In this document: positions 1-8,320 of the stretch, piece after piece
Layout: every line of letters begins with the position of its first letter
How positions within the stretch are numbered: the stretch's first letter is position 1
Notes under the pieces: generated by a model
The model's database searches: none
What the model was told of the DNA's origin: nothing
What the model saw: only the letters and a program-made list of their open reading frames with translations
Translations under genes and position numbers: made by a program
NCBI RefSeq assembly: GCF_003226325.1
Contig: NZ_PDOD01000006.1
Span: forward strand, 124,001-188,000
DNA length: 64,000 nt
Source: Salipaludibacillus keqinensis
GTDB taxonomy: Bacteria > Bacillota > Bacilli > Bacillales > Salisediminibacteriaceae
Direction of reading: 5' to 3'

Positions 1-1056
1 ACCGTCAGCGACTTGATAAAAGTTGCGATTCATCCGCCAATGCGACAGTCGGTATACGGGCTTGCTCTGTTGCTCGAACGAGGTATTCTCTCAACAAACC
101 CGGTTATCCCAGGACTTAGACGTTTAATTGAACTGGATTTACAACCGGAAATTCGAAGGTTGCTCCTAAGCTCCATTAATAAAGACGAAGGGATTACCGC
201 TAACGACATTCTCGTTTCTGGTGTGATTAGTGTTTTAGGACAACCTCTCGGAATCGGTCAAGGAATGAACCCCACTTGCCAGACTGCACGGGGGATCAGC
301 TTATGGTCTCTTCACGCTCCTGGATATTTATTGGAACTTATTCCTCGTGCTGTAAGAGATGGAGATATCGATATCATGTTTGAAGGACAGGCCATTCACT
401 CGAAAAACTTGAGGGAAGGATTAGTCGATGATCTTCATGAAGAACTAGATCCAGTATCATTGGTGCTTGTCCCTCATCTGGACCGAATATATGGTGAATT
501 GGTCCGACGATCTGAATTTCGGGGCGAAGACGTGCATAAATGGGTCAATCCTGCTTTCTACGGGAACTGGGTCAACAAAGGCTTCAGTTCAGCTATCGAT
601 GCCATGACCGGTTCTATAGCCGATTTCTCAGGGTTTGTTCGACTGTTTTATTCCACACACCACCCTGAATTTAATGAAGGACACGAATTAATCTATCCAA
701 ACCCAGTTGGAATCTTTATTACCAATACGTTCGGCGAAATGCTTGGGCTACATGCCGTTTCTATTCAACGAATCGCAAAAGATCCTGATGGTGAATACCG
801 GATCTACTTTTACAATCCCAATAATGACAGCTCGCAAGTGTGGGGACAAGGCATCACCCCTACAGTGACAGGACACGGAGAAATTCCTGGTGAATCCTCA
901 CTTCCCTTTCACGAATTCGCCGCTCGTCTTTACGCTTTTCACTACAACCCTTATGAACAAGGAGACGCCTATGCAGTTGAAAAGGAAATGGTCCAAAAGG
1001 TAGAACAACTGGCTAGAGAAAGTTGGGGGGAGAAATATACTTGGGTTGATTTGTAA
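1..1056 (+). CDS. conserved protein, possible papain-like Cys/His fold (5' truncated)
   Basis: The reading frame is open to the first base, so the start lies outside the window; the TTG at 13 is probably internal. I do not recognise a named family. The arrangement is suggestive of a papain-like or bacterial transglutaminase-like fold: a cysteine followed by a helix-like stretch (NPTCQTARGISLWS, about nt 270-312), then a histidine on a strand (GLHAVSI, about nt 745-765), then an asparagine on the next strand (YFYNPNND, about nt 805-828). That order matches the Cys-His-Asn triad of such enzymes, but this is inference. The protein is soluble, with no signal peptide visible in the part present. 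A terminator follows directly. Confidence 0.5.
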   Translation, partial: TVSDLIKVAIHPPMRQSVYGLALLLERGILSTNPVIPGLRRLIELDLQPEIRRLLLSSINKDEGITANDILVSGVISVLGQPLGIGQGMNPTCQTARGISLWSLHAPGYLLELIPRAVRDGDIDIMFEGQAIHSKNLREGLVDDLHEELDPVSLVLVPHLDRIYGELVRRSEFRGEDVHKWVNPAFYGNWVNKGFSSAIDAMTGSIADFSGFVRLFYSTHHPEFNEGHELIYPNPVGIFITNTFGEMLGLHAVSIQRIAKDPDGEYRIYFYNPNNDSSQVWGQGITPTVTGHGEIPGESSLPFHEFAARLYAFHYNPYEQGDAYAVEKEMVQKVEQLARESWGEKYTWVDL

Positions 1057-1068
1057 AAAAACAAAGAG

Positions 1069-1100
1069 AGGCTGTCTTAAAAAGATAGCCTTTCTTTTCT
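1069..1100 (+). terminator. intrinsic terminator
   Basis: A 9-bp stem (AGGCTGTCT / AGATAGCCT, one G-U pair) with a 5-nt loop is followed by a T-rich tract, 12 bases after the upstream stop codon. Confidence 0.8.
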
Positions 1101-1265
1101 TATTTTTTCCGACACAGTGCCACCTAAAGAAAAAGTGACCGCATGCATTTCACTAAGAAATGCTTTATATAAATGAAGAGATAAATTAAGCAGAGTCCGT
1201 TTAGAAAAATCATCTGTCTTCCTTTATAATGGAAAGAAACAATAGAATGGACGGAGGGGATTTAA

Positions 1266-1946
1266 ATGTGCGGGCGCTTCACATTAACTACAGCTGATGA
1301 ATTAGAGGAACGTTTTGGAATTATCAGTGCGTATTTACCGGAACAAATAGAAACTTCATTTAATATCGCACCTAGTCAGCCTGTTCTGTCAGTCATTCAT
1401 GATGGAAAGAACAAGCGGATGGGTCACCTTCGCTGGGGACTGATCCCCCGCTGGGCAAAAGATGAAAAAATCGGCCACAAACTCATGAATGCACGCGCTG
1501 AGACTCTAGCTGAAAAACCGAGTTTTAAAAAGCCTTTTCAAACTCAACGATGCTTGATCATTGCTGATGGTTTTTATGAGTGGAAAAAACGTGACGGCGG
1601 TAAGGGTAAGCAACCTTACAGGATCCATCTAAAAGATGAAAAGTACTTTGCTTTTGCTGGGCTGTGGGAGAAATGGACTCCTCCAACTGGAGAAGCTGTT
1701 TTCTCATGCACGATCATTACCACAGAAGCAAACGAGCTCATGAATGAGATTCACCACCGAATGCCAGTCATAATAAATCCAAAGGACGAAGTTGCATGGC
1801 TTGATCCAATGCAGTCTAACACAAATGAATTACAGCATCTTCTAAGACCTTACCCAGCAGGCGACATGCAAGCTTACCCTGTTTCATCTGCTGTCAGTTC
1901 ACCTAAAAATAACGACCCTGAACTAATTAAGCCTATTTCAATCTAA
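1266..1946 (+). CDS. SRAP-domain protein (SOS response-associated peptidase, YedK/HMCES family)
   Basis: 226 aa, the normal length for the family. The start is fixed by the invariant MCGRF N-terminus: Cys2, exposed after Met removal, is the residue that forms a thiazolidine crosslink with abasic sites in single-stranded DNA. The other active-site motifs are present: NARAET (about residue 78), GFYEWKK (about 104) and HHRMPVI (about 165). The role, known from the family, is to shield abasic sites and allow self-reversal of the crosslink. A strong SD (GGAGGGG) precedes the ATG. It is monocistronic, flanked by terminators. No SOS box was identified by eye. Confidence 0.93.
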   Translation: MCGRFTLTTADELEERFGIISAYLPEQIETSFNIAPSQPVLSVIHDGKNKRMGHLRWGLIPRWAKDEKIGHKLMNARAETLAEKPSFKKPFQTQRCLIIADGFYEWKKRDGGKGKQPYRIHLKDEKYFAFAGLWEKWTPPTGEAVFSCTIITTEANELMNEIHHRMPVIINPKDEVAWLDPMQSNTNELQHLLRPYPAGDMQAYPVSSAVSSPKNNDPELIKPISI

Positions 1947-1990
1947 CACGTTATCTCCATAAACATCGCTATTACAGGTTTATGAATAAA

Positions 1991-2019
1991 AAAGATACCG
2001 AGCTTAATTCGGTATCTTT
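1991..2019. terminator. bidirectional terminator between convergent genes
   Basis: An 11-bp perfect stem (AAAGATACCGA / TCGGTATCTTT) with a 7-nt loop has A-rich sequence on one side and T-rich on the other. It serves the SRAP gene and the leftward STAS-like gene. Confidence 0.75.
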
Positions 2020-2026
2020 CATCCAA

Positions 2027-2407
2027 CTATTGTCCTGCAGGGGTTTTTTTCAGAAATTCTAACGCCTCTTCTTGGCTTGAGAAATGAAATTCTTTGGAAT
2101 GATTCGATTCTTTTGCTGTTCTCTTTAACTGCATTTTGGCAATACTTCCACTAACGACTACCGCCGCACGCTGCATTCCCATCTCCAACAACCATGCTTG
2201 ATGCTTCACGATCTCTTTTTGTGTCTCTGGAAACAGCACCGTTACTTCTTTCATATCTACAAGAACGTCAAATCCCTTTGATCAAAATTGTTTCATCAAC
2301 GCTGAGAATTGTTCATTTGCCGCCTGAACATCCTCTGGCGATACCTTCCCAATCCAGCTCAACCCGATAATTTGTTTGTTTTTGTCAATCATTTTCACTG
2401 TTTGCAT
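2027..2407 (-). pseudogene. STAS/SpoIIAA-like protein interrupted by in-frame TGA at codon 42
   Basis: The true start is the ATG at 2407, preceded by AAGGAG with 8-nt spacing. Translation runs 41 codons (starting MQTVKMIDKNKQIIGLSW), meets TGA at 2284-2282, then continues in the same frame to 2027 without another stop. The joined product would be 126 aa. The part after TGA reads as the C-terminal half of a SpoIIAA-like STAS domain, with a beta strand (RAAVVVSG), an IAKMQLKR helix and a final EEALEFL helix. The TGA is not at a redox motif and no cysteine lies near it, so a nonsense mutation (for example from CGA) is the simplest reading. Given the probable selenoprotein 0.9 kb away, UGA recoding cannot be excluded from sequence alone. 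Confidence 0.65.
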
Positions 2408-2633
2408 GTGAATCTCTCCTTGTCCCATTGAAATTATTTAAGTTTTGTATATAGTATGTATAACCATTATCAATATAATTGAAACCTTTTACTCAATACT
2501 TTTGATCTATTTTATTTTCATAATTATAAATAAAGTATTTGTAATATTCAAATAATACAAGTCGTTTTTGTTCGTTATATGATATAATAAACTCGAAGTA
2601 CCATATTTATATGATAAGAAAGGAGGACACAGC

Positions 2634-2993
2634 ATGGACCATGAAAAACCTGCCATGACGCCAGGTAAAGCTTCCACTGGTCTAGACGAAAATTTAGGAG
2701 GATTACTCGCTTATTTATTAGGTTTTGTTACAGGTATTATTTTTGTCATTATTGAAAAAGAAAATCAATTTATTCGATTCCACGCTCTTCAGTCCATTTT
2801 CCTGTTTGGTGGATTATTCGTCTTGAATTTCGTTGTAGGGATGATTCCAATTTTCGGATGGATTATCAGTCTGTTGCTCGCCCCACTTACCTTCATTCTC
2901 TGGATTGTTGCCATGTACAAAGCTTATAAAGGTGAACGAACCAAATTCCCCATCGTCGGTGATTTAGCAGAAAATCAATTAAAGAAGTCGTAA
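2634..2993 (+). CDS. DUF4870 family membrane protein
   Basis: 119 aa with three hydrophobic segments (about residues 22-42, 52-70 and 72-95). The pattern LGGLLAYLLGFVTGIIF followed by a charged loop with E-K-E-N-F-I-R-F-H-A-Q-S is the hallmark of the DUF4870 (UPF0132-like) family, whose function is unknown. The N-terminus is hydrophilic. The ATG is preceded by AAAGGAGGAC. It is transcribed alone and closed by a terminator. Confidence 0.85.
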   Translation: MDHEKPAMTPGKASTGLDENLGGLLAYLLGFVTGIIFVIIEKENQFIRFHALQSIFLFGGLFVLNFVVGMIPIFGWIISLLLAPLTFILWIVAMYKAYKGERTKFPIVGDLAENQLKKS

Positions 2994-3002
2994 ATTTAAT
3001 GA

Positions 3003-3037
3003 AGAAGTGGCTAACTTAAAGGCGCCACTTCTTTTTT
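3003..3037 (+). terminator. intrinsic terminator
   Basis: Perfect 9-bp stem AGAAGTGGC / GCCACTTCT followed by T6, 10 bases after the DUF4870 stop codon. Confidence 0.85.
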
Positions 3038-3140
3038 AGTTTAGCTGTAACTATTCACAGACAAATCTTCCTTTAACTTCTTTTCTTTTTAAGTAGAGAG
3101 ATTGTATTTCAGCCATACTCATAAACCTGATGACGAAGAA

Positions 3141-3174
3141 AAAAGACTCACTCTAATTTCAAACATTAGAGTGA
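3141..3174 (-). terminator. terminator overlapping the 3' end of the peroxiredoxin-like gene
   Basis: A 10-bp perfect stem (TCACTCTAAT / ATTAGAGTGA) with a 7-nt loop is followed on the minus strand by T6. The stop codon of the gene (3161-3159) lies in the loop, so the last codons form the 5' arm. Confidence 0.85.
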
Positions 3175-3722
3175 ATCTCCTTCACTTGCTTATAAATTTC
3201 TTCTATTGACGCATGATCATCTGGCGAATGGTCTACGTGCTTCCAAACAACGCGGCCCTTTGCATCAAACAACCATGTGCCGCCTTGAATATAAACGTCT
3301 TGGGTTTTCATAGATTTCTTTACAAAGGATTTTTGTTTTGCTTCTTTCGGTAGGAAATTCTTTATTTTCCCTGTGGCAAACCCTATCGCTACCATAGATA
3401 ACATCTTCAATTTCGGCATCGTCTCATGACCCATTCCTCGGTACGCATGTCGCCTAGGATCACCGTAGATCGGAAAAGGATACGGTCCAAATGAATTAAG
3501 AAACTGCTGGATGAACGATCCTTTTGATGGAGCGATGACGATTAATTTGACTCCTTCTTGTTCAATACTATCCGCATGCTCACGCAACTGCGCAAGAAAT
3601 TCTCTACAAATCGGTCAACCGAGATGACGAGCAAACACAACTAAAGAGGGTTGACCTTTGATTACTTCTTGTAACGTCACCTCTCCTCCCTGAGGATTTT
3701 GTAACATATAATCTAGTTTCAA
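3159..3722 (-). CDS. peroxiredoxin-like (AhpC/TSA_2, SelU-like) probable selenoprotein with U-x-x-C
   Basis: The full frame starts at TTG 3722 (AAGGAG, 8-nt spacing) and encodes 187 aa if TGA at 3617-3615 is read through. That TGA is codon 36 and lies in FARHLG-U-PICREFLAQLRE. Family members have R-x-x-G-C-P-x-C-R-E here, so the TGA exactly replaces the redox cysteine and leaves the second Cys (UxxC). Both flanks keep the family pattern: IAPSKGSFIQQFL, FPIYGDPRR, and near the C-terminus IQGGTWLFD. A weak stem-loop (CTTGCG / CGTGAG, loop CAGTTG) starts about 18 nt after TGA, a suitable place for a bacterial SECIS element. Expected role: thiol or peroxide oxidoreductase. The alternative is a nonsense mutant of a Cys homologue. 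No sel genes lie in this window. Confidence 0.75.
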
Positions 3723-4050
3723 AACACTCACTCCTTGTTCCATTAAGTTATAGGTCTCCTCTTCCCTTTTTTGCATCTACTTGAAACAAAAAAGTTCCAT
3801 CATCTTACAAACAAGCAAATATGATTGTTGTAAAAATTTCTGTACGGTGAAGTTCGTCAAGGTGTAAGATGTGTATATAAGTTTCAAATATGATGAAGGA
3901 AAATGATTTCCTATTCTCATTCCGATGATGAGGAAGGTTTTTTACTGCTGAGGGAACACAGTAAGTAAGTCAAAGCTAATTTAACCTTCTTGATATATAC
4001 ATAAACGAAAACAAGCAGGGAGGGGACGTGTTATCGCTTCTTTTATCATT
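3723..4050. other. intergenic region between divergent genes
   Basis: It holds the divergent promoter region of the peroxiredoxin-like gene and the membrane-protein gene. No small gene with an SD and no clear operator was found. A strong purine-rich SD (AGGGAGGGG) at 4017-4025 belongs to the rightward gene. Confidence 0.5.
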
Positions 4051-4752
4051 GTGATGTTTTTTTTGATCATTCAAGTGTTCGCTAATCATATCATTCGAAG
4101 TTCATCACTTGGAAAAATTAAATGGATGTCACTTGCAGGTGGCATTGCCGTCTCCTATATTTTCGTTTACATACTCCCTTCTTTACATCACGAACAAGAT
4201 GACTTTGGAGATACTGCTTTGGAGCTGGCGATGGAATCTGAGCTATATTTTTTTGGCCTTATTGGTATCGTTGTGTTTTATACTCTTAGTAAATTAGCAG
4301 AAAGGCATAGATACCGAAGTGGGGCTACGATAGAAGATTCTTTCTTTTTCATCCAAACATCTTTGTTTTTCATTTACAATATGTTGATTTCCTACATCAT
4401 GTTTGCTGCGGACCAAACAACAGAACAGGTGATTTTTTATGGCGTGGCAGTTGGTCTTCACTTCATGGCTGTCGCGCACGATATGTACCGCGAAAATAAT
4501 AAAAAATATAGGAAATATGGGAGGTTCATGCTTGCAGGTGGTATCTTGTGCGGATGGCTTATTGCTGAGTTCACCCCACACTCCTCAATTGCTCTGTCCA
4601 TTGTCTTCGCTTTTATTTCGGGCGCAATTATGTTCAATGTTATTAAACATGAGCTGCCGTCGGAAGGATCCGCGCATCTGCCTACGTTTATAATATCGGC
4701 TTTCACTTATTCGACGGTTACTCTACTGTTAAAACTGTTTTTTGATTGGTAG
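4051..4752 (+). CDS. multi-pass membrane protein, ZIP-transporter-like
   Basis: 233 aa from GTG 4051, with about seven or eight hydrophobic helices. The histidine-containing motifs HFMAVAHDMY and FNVIKHELP resemble the metal-binding helices of ZIP-type (Zn/Fe) permeases, but sequence alone does not prove transport. The start is uncertain: the good SD at 4017-4025 is 26 nt from GTG 4051 (followed directly by an ATG at 4054), while in-frame codon ATC 4033 sits 7 nt from the SD and would give 239 aa. No conventional start codon lies in frame between them. The gene stands alone and ends at a bidirectional terminator shared with the sodium-channel gene. Confidence 0.6.
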   Translation: MMFFLIIQVFANHIIRSSSLGKIKWMSLAGGIAVSYIFVYILPSLHHEQDDFGDTALELAMESELYFFGLIGIVVFYTLSKLAERHRYRSGATIEDSFFFIQTSLFFIYNMLISYIMFAADQTTEQVIFYGVAVGLHFMAVAHDMYRENNKKYRKYGRFMLAGGILCGWLIAEFTPHSSIALSIVFAFISGAIMFNVIKHELPSEGSAHLPTFIISAFTYSTVTLLLKLFFDW

Positions 4753-4779
4753 TCTCTTAAGAAGAGCCTATAACGAAAA

Positions 4780-4815
4780 AAATAGTGGGTTAGGCTAACG
4801 CCTTACCCACTATTT
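4780..4815. terminator. bidirectional terminator
   Basis: A long hairpin (AAATAGTGGGT-T-AGGC / GCCT-T-ACCCACTATTT, one internal mismatch) lies between convergent genes, with A-rich and T-rich flanks. Its left-hand strand overlaps the last codons of the sodium-channel gene. Confidence 0.85.
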
Positions 4816-5627
4816 CTTTGATCTAGTAGTATTTGTTTAATTTCTTGGACATCTTTCCTTAGCTCCTCGTTCTCTTTGTGCAGCCGATCCATTTGTTCTT
4901 GATGAGCAAGCTCATCATCATGGCCAAGGTAATCTAAAATAACCGCAACGACTAAGTTCAAGATCACGAGGGCGCCGATGACAATAAAAGAAACAAAATA
5001 CACCCAAGCTCCCGGTATTTCAGCAATAATCGGCCTTGCAACCTGACTCGCCCATGATTCAAACGTCACAACCTGCATCAATGTAAACAAAGACATATGG
5101 AAACTGCCAAAGAATTCATCAGGTAGGACACCTCTGAAAAAAGTTGTCCCTATAATGGCATAGATTGAAAAAATCAATCCTGATAAACCTAATATCCCTG
5201 TTAAAGCAGGTACGGATCTCATTAATGAGTCAATGATCTTCCTAAGCGCTGGAATTGCTGGAATCATCCGAATGAGACGTAAAACTCGAATGAGCCTCAA
5301 CACACTCACCAACGGCGTATTGTAGAAAATTAAACTGGCAGCGACAATCGAAAAGTCAAAGATGTTCCACTTCTCAGAGAAGTAGCCTCTCGTACCTAGC
5401 CCAATGATTTTCAAGACTAGTTCCACGACAAAAACCCAAACAATAATCGTATCAAGAATAAGTAATAATTGATTCCCAGGTAAATACGACTCAGCAACGA
5501 TGACAAGGCCATTTAACAATATAATACTAATTATTATAGGCTGGAAATAGTTGTGCTCAACCAGTTGTCTAATTTTATCCCTAAGCGGGCTGTTATGATT
5601 GTTTTGTTTATATTCTGTCTGTTTCAA
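4803..5627 (-). CDS. voltage-gated sodium channel, NaChBac/NaVBP type
   Basis: A single-domain six-TM ion channel. S4 is explicit, with arginines every third residue (VLRLIRVLRLIRM, about residues 109-121). The pore loop carries the filter TFESWAS (about 188-194), equivalent to LESWAS of NaChBac; the Glu marks sodium selectivity in this family. After S6 the protein ends in a charged coiled coil (DRLHKENEELRKDVQEIKQ), the tetramerisation helix of bacterial Nav channels. I chose TTG 5627 (AAGGGA, 8-nt spacing), which gives 274 aa, the length of NaChBac; an ATG lies 6 codons upstream. In alkaliphilic Bacillus such channels support sodium re-entry, pH homeostasis and motility. Confidence 0.92.
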   Translation of the reverse strand: MKQTEYKQNNHNSPLRDKIRQLVEHNYFQPIIISIILLNGLVIVAESYLPGNQLLLILDTIIVWVFVVELVLKIIGLGTRGYFSEKWNIFDFSIVAASLIFYNTPLVSVLRLIRVLRLIRMIPAIPALRKIIDSLMRSVPALTGILGLSGLIFSIYAIIGTTFFRGVLPDEFFGSFHMSLFTLMQVVTFESWASQVARPIIAEIPGAWVYFVSFIVIGALVILNLVVAVILDYLGHDDELAHQEQMDRLHKENEELRKDVQEIKQILLDQRNSG

Positions 5628-5807
5628 CCGGCATTTCCCTTCCATCAATGGACTTCAACTTTTCTATTATATCATTTTCCCTGATTAATTGAATGCTAGA
5701 TCCGTAAAAAATAGCCTAGTCATCTCAATGGAGGAGCACTCTGATCCAGTCAAAGTATTCTTTCAAAATGACCTAGTAAATAATCACTTGCACTATTTTA
5801 GTGATAA

Positions 5808-6227
5808 TTATTTAAGAATATTTCTTGCCTTGGATTTTTTCGTTAACTTCGGTATCAGCAGGAACGCTGACAATGCGACGATGACATGGATCGTGTGTGC
5901 AACCAATTTGAATTGCGCCTGCAAGTCGTTTTCAGCCATGACCGTATTCCCTATGAAAGCTATAAGAACGAGGACGCCGAACCAGACAATAGGCTTTTTA
6001 GTCCACCGATTAAAGGCATAAAATAGCACGGCACCTAGTAAAATAGACACTACACTCGCTCCAATAATGACCCCCACATAGAGCGTATCTTGATTCGACC
6101 CAATAAATTTCACTTCGTATCCTGAAATAAAGCTGAAAATAAGAAAGGTAAATACCGCTAGGGCTGCTGCTACAATGGCCGTAATGACTCCTCCAATAAC
6201 ATAACGAGAAAAACGTTGTTCATACAT
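5808..6227 (-). CDS. four-TM membrane protein (DUF6069-like)
   Basis: 139 aa from ATG 6227, chosen because AAAGGAGGC lies 9 nt upstream; an upstream in-frame start would overlap the preceding fossil gene. There are four hydrophobic segments (about residues 8-32, 50-72, 82-98 and 110-130), with a HTIHVIVALSAFLLIP helix like the C-terminal helix of DUF6069 proteins. Function unknown. Its start is 2 nt from the stop of an NmrA-like gene remnant, so the two were once an operon. Confidence 0.6.
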   Translation of the reverse strand: MYEQRFSRYVIGGVITAIVAAALAVFTFLIFSFISGYEVKFIGSNQDTLYVGVIIGASVVSILLGAVLFYAFNRWTKKPIVWFGVLVLIAFIGNTVMAENDLQAQFKLVAHTIHVIVALSAFLLIPKLTKKSKARNILK

Positions 6228-6229
6228 CT

Positions 6230-6496
6230 TTACTTTGCCTCCTTTTGAACGGGGATCCTCTTCATCCATTCTGGATGGTGCTCCAATACAAACTCTTTAA
6301 AGGATGTAGGTTTCCTCTGAATGAGGATCTCCAAATCGTTCGTTACTTTTTTTGCATTTCCCATCCAAGTTATAAGATAGAGCATCGTCATGACATTAGC
6401 AAACTCTTTTTTTACTCCATGGGAAATTTGTTCTTGTCCAAATGCGATGAATTCAAGATCTCGATAAGTGATGGGCCTGCATCTGTTACAAGTATT
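6230..6496 (-). pseudogene. C-terminal remnant of an NmrA/SDR-type NAD(P)-binding protein
   Basis: An open minus-strand frame of 88 codons reads YRDLEFIAFGQEQISHG, then FANVMTMLYLITWMGNAK, then RKPTSFKEFVLEHHPEW. This matches the C-terminal third of NmrA-like proteins (YtfG/QOR2 type). It has no start codon with an SD, an in-frame TAA lies just upstream (6499-6497), and the Rossmann N-terminus is missing. It ends at a TAA 2 nt before the ATG of the DUF6069-like gene. I read it as a decayed gene, not an expressed protein. Confidence 0.6.
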
Positions 6497-6712
6497 TTAC
6501 CCATTAAATTGAGCTTCTTCTAATGGGTTCCTGGAACCGCAATTTAAATAGTCGACTAACTATATTTTTTCTTTAAATCGTTCCTTCATTTTAACAGCTG
6601 AAAGATAGACACACTGAAAAAACTCTTCTCACTTTTCATACCATTGTCATGTGTATGAAAGAAGAAGAGGGAGTACGAATCAAAATGATTGTAAATGAAA
6701 TTCCATGACCAA

Positions 6713-7666
6713 TTACTTAGTTCTACTTACCTTCGCTTCAGGTGACAACAGGAGCCATCCCCCTGTTGCAAGAACGGAGAAAACAAACGCATTAAGTCCT
6801 CCATGCCAATGAATCATTTCTGTTAGTTGAGGCATGTCTAAATTTATATACATCCCTAGTCTATATAGTAAAGAAATTCCCATAGCCACTAACAAGGACC
6901 CACAAGCCAAACCGATCATCCACCCAGCAAGAAGTCCAAAATGAACACTTTTTATTAAGCACCAACTACATAGCCAGTAAATGAAAATAACATAAATAGA
7001 TACCATCACCAGTTGTAGAGAATTACCCACTGCGATACCTAATGCAACAAGGGGTGAGCCGATAGCCATTCCGCCACATAAAAAAATGAAAGGTACAGAG
7101 TTCCCTCGACTTCCCCTCTCTTTTAGTCGACGCTCAAAGATCCACCTGCCAAATAGTCCTGTGAACACTGGTAAAATAAACGCTGAATAGTGATAGTGAA
7201 TGGACGTCAAATCAATTGTTAGTTCTGTATAAGGTAGAAACTGAGCAATCCCCCATCTTGCGAGAACATGCCAAATTCCACCTATAATAAGAAATGCGAT
7301 TCCGATATCAATGATCGCCTCTTCAGGATGACTGAACTTTCGCTTATACAGCCTTTGAAGACTCGTTATACCTGCAGACAATGTGAAAATAAACCAAACA
7401 GCTGCAAGTAATGCCGATAGCCAACCGTTATCTACGAAGATAGCCAAAATGCCGAAAACGGCAAATGGAAATGAATAACAAGATAATTGAAACATTCGTC
7501 TCTGATAGTCACATTGTGGTCGTCCAGCAGAAGCTAAATATAGGAAGCTTGGAACAAAAATGAAGAATACGAACATTAATGCTAGCTCTACTATTGAGGG
7601 GGAAGCAGCAACGGCACCTATCACGCTCGCAACAATGCCAAGAATCATATTATGTTTAAAAGTCAT
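6713..7666 (-). CDS. YndJ-like membrane protein
   Basis: 317 aa with about nine hydrophobic segments. Two histidine motifs identify the YndJ family: TSIHYHYSAFILPVFTGLFGR (about residues 179-200) and MIHWHGGLNAFVFSVLATGGW (about 286-306). Function is unknown in the family; paired membrane histidines hint at metal or haem binding, which is speculation. The ATG has TTGGAGGAAG upstream at good spacing. The gene is monocistronic. Confidence 0.75.
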   Translation of the reverse strand: MTFKHNMILGIVASVIGAVAASPSIVELALMFVFFIFVPSFLYLASAGRPQCDYQRRMFQLSCYSFPFAVFGILAIFVDNGWLSALLAAVWFIFTLSAGITSLQRLYKRKFSHPEEAIIDIGIAFLIIGGIWHVLARWGIAQFLPYTELTIDLTSIHYHYSAFILPVFTGLFGRWIFERRLKERGSRGNSVPFIFLCGGMAIGSPLVALGIAVGNSLQLVMVSIYVIFIYWLCSWCLIKSVHFGLLAGWMIGLACGSLLVAMGISLLYRLGMYINLDMPQLTEMIHWHGGLNAFVFSVLATGGWLLLSPEAKVSRTK

Positions 7667-7837
7667 GATGATCTTCCTCCAAGTTTTCCTTCAGTATATG
7701 AACGATCGGAATGAAACTTCTCAACTTTGATCGTTTATTTTTTTTCATCGTACCTTATGCGTGGAGGAAACGCACGTTTTACACTTCGTTCACTGCTTCA
7801 AGGATTAGAAGCAAAGACGAAGAGCTTGAATAGTTGA

Positions 7838-8203
7838 TTAGGCCATGAACAAAACATATAGCAACAAAGAGAACATGACGATGGCCACCAACACACTCGT
7901 GATCATAACAACCCACGAAGACGATGTGAACAATTGTTCATTAATAGTTCGTCTGTTTTTGAAAAACAGCCACGTTCCTAGTCCTAAGACCGTTACACCT
8001 GCCACGAATGATATCACACTTAGTATCGTTGCAAGGTTTCTCGTAAACGGCGAACCCACTCCTACTGTTAACTCAATACCGAATATGAGAAATCCAATTC
8101 CTTTCATTGCCAGTGCCGTTCTGACCCATGCCAGAAATGTCCGTTCATTCGCTAGGTGTTGCTGAATATAAGATGAATCGATTGTAGGTTTTTTCTCGGT
8201 CAT
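7838..8203 (-). CDS. DUF202 (YidH) family membrane protein
   Basis: 121 aa with three TM segments (about residues 33-50, 60-83 and 95-119). The conserved N-terminal motif HLANERTFLAWVRTALA (about 16-32) defines DUF202. Function is not established for the family. The start codon ATG 8203 follows GAAGGGAAAC. It is divergent from the DUF421 gene. Confidence 0.88.
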   Translation of the reverse strand: MTEKKPTIDSSYIQQHLANERTFLAWVRTALAMKGIGFLIFGIELTVGVGSPFTRNLATILSVISFVAGVTVLGLGTWLFFKNRRTINEQLFTSSSWVVMITSVLVAIVMFSLLLYVLFMA

Positions 8204-8320
8204 ATTTATAGTTTCCCTTCTTACTTTAATGGAATCATTTCTTTTTTATATAAGATCATACATGACTCTCCGCTTATTTGGAAAAAATAGCAGAAACACT
8301 AATTCGGGAGGGAAAGGTTG

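Noticed and set aside
5689-6021. Rightward open frame of 110 codons
   Set aside because: It lies opposite the DUF6069-like gene, has no SD, and its product shows no membrane or domain pattern; it is a shadow of the minus-strand gene.
6245-6523. Rightward open frame of 92 codons
   Set aside because: It is antisense to the NmrA remnant, whose minus-strand frame carries recognisable family sequence.
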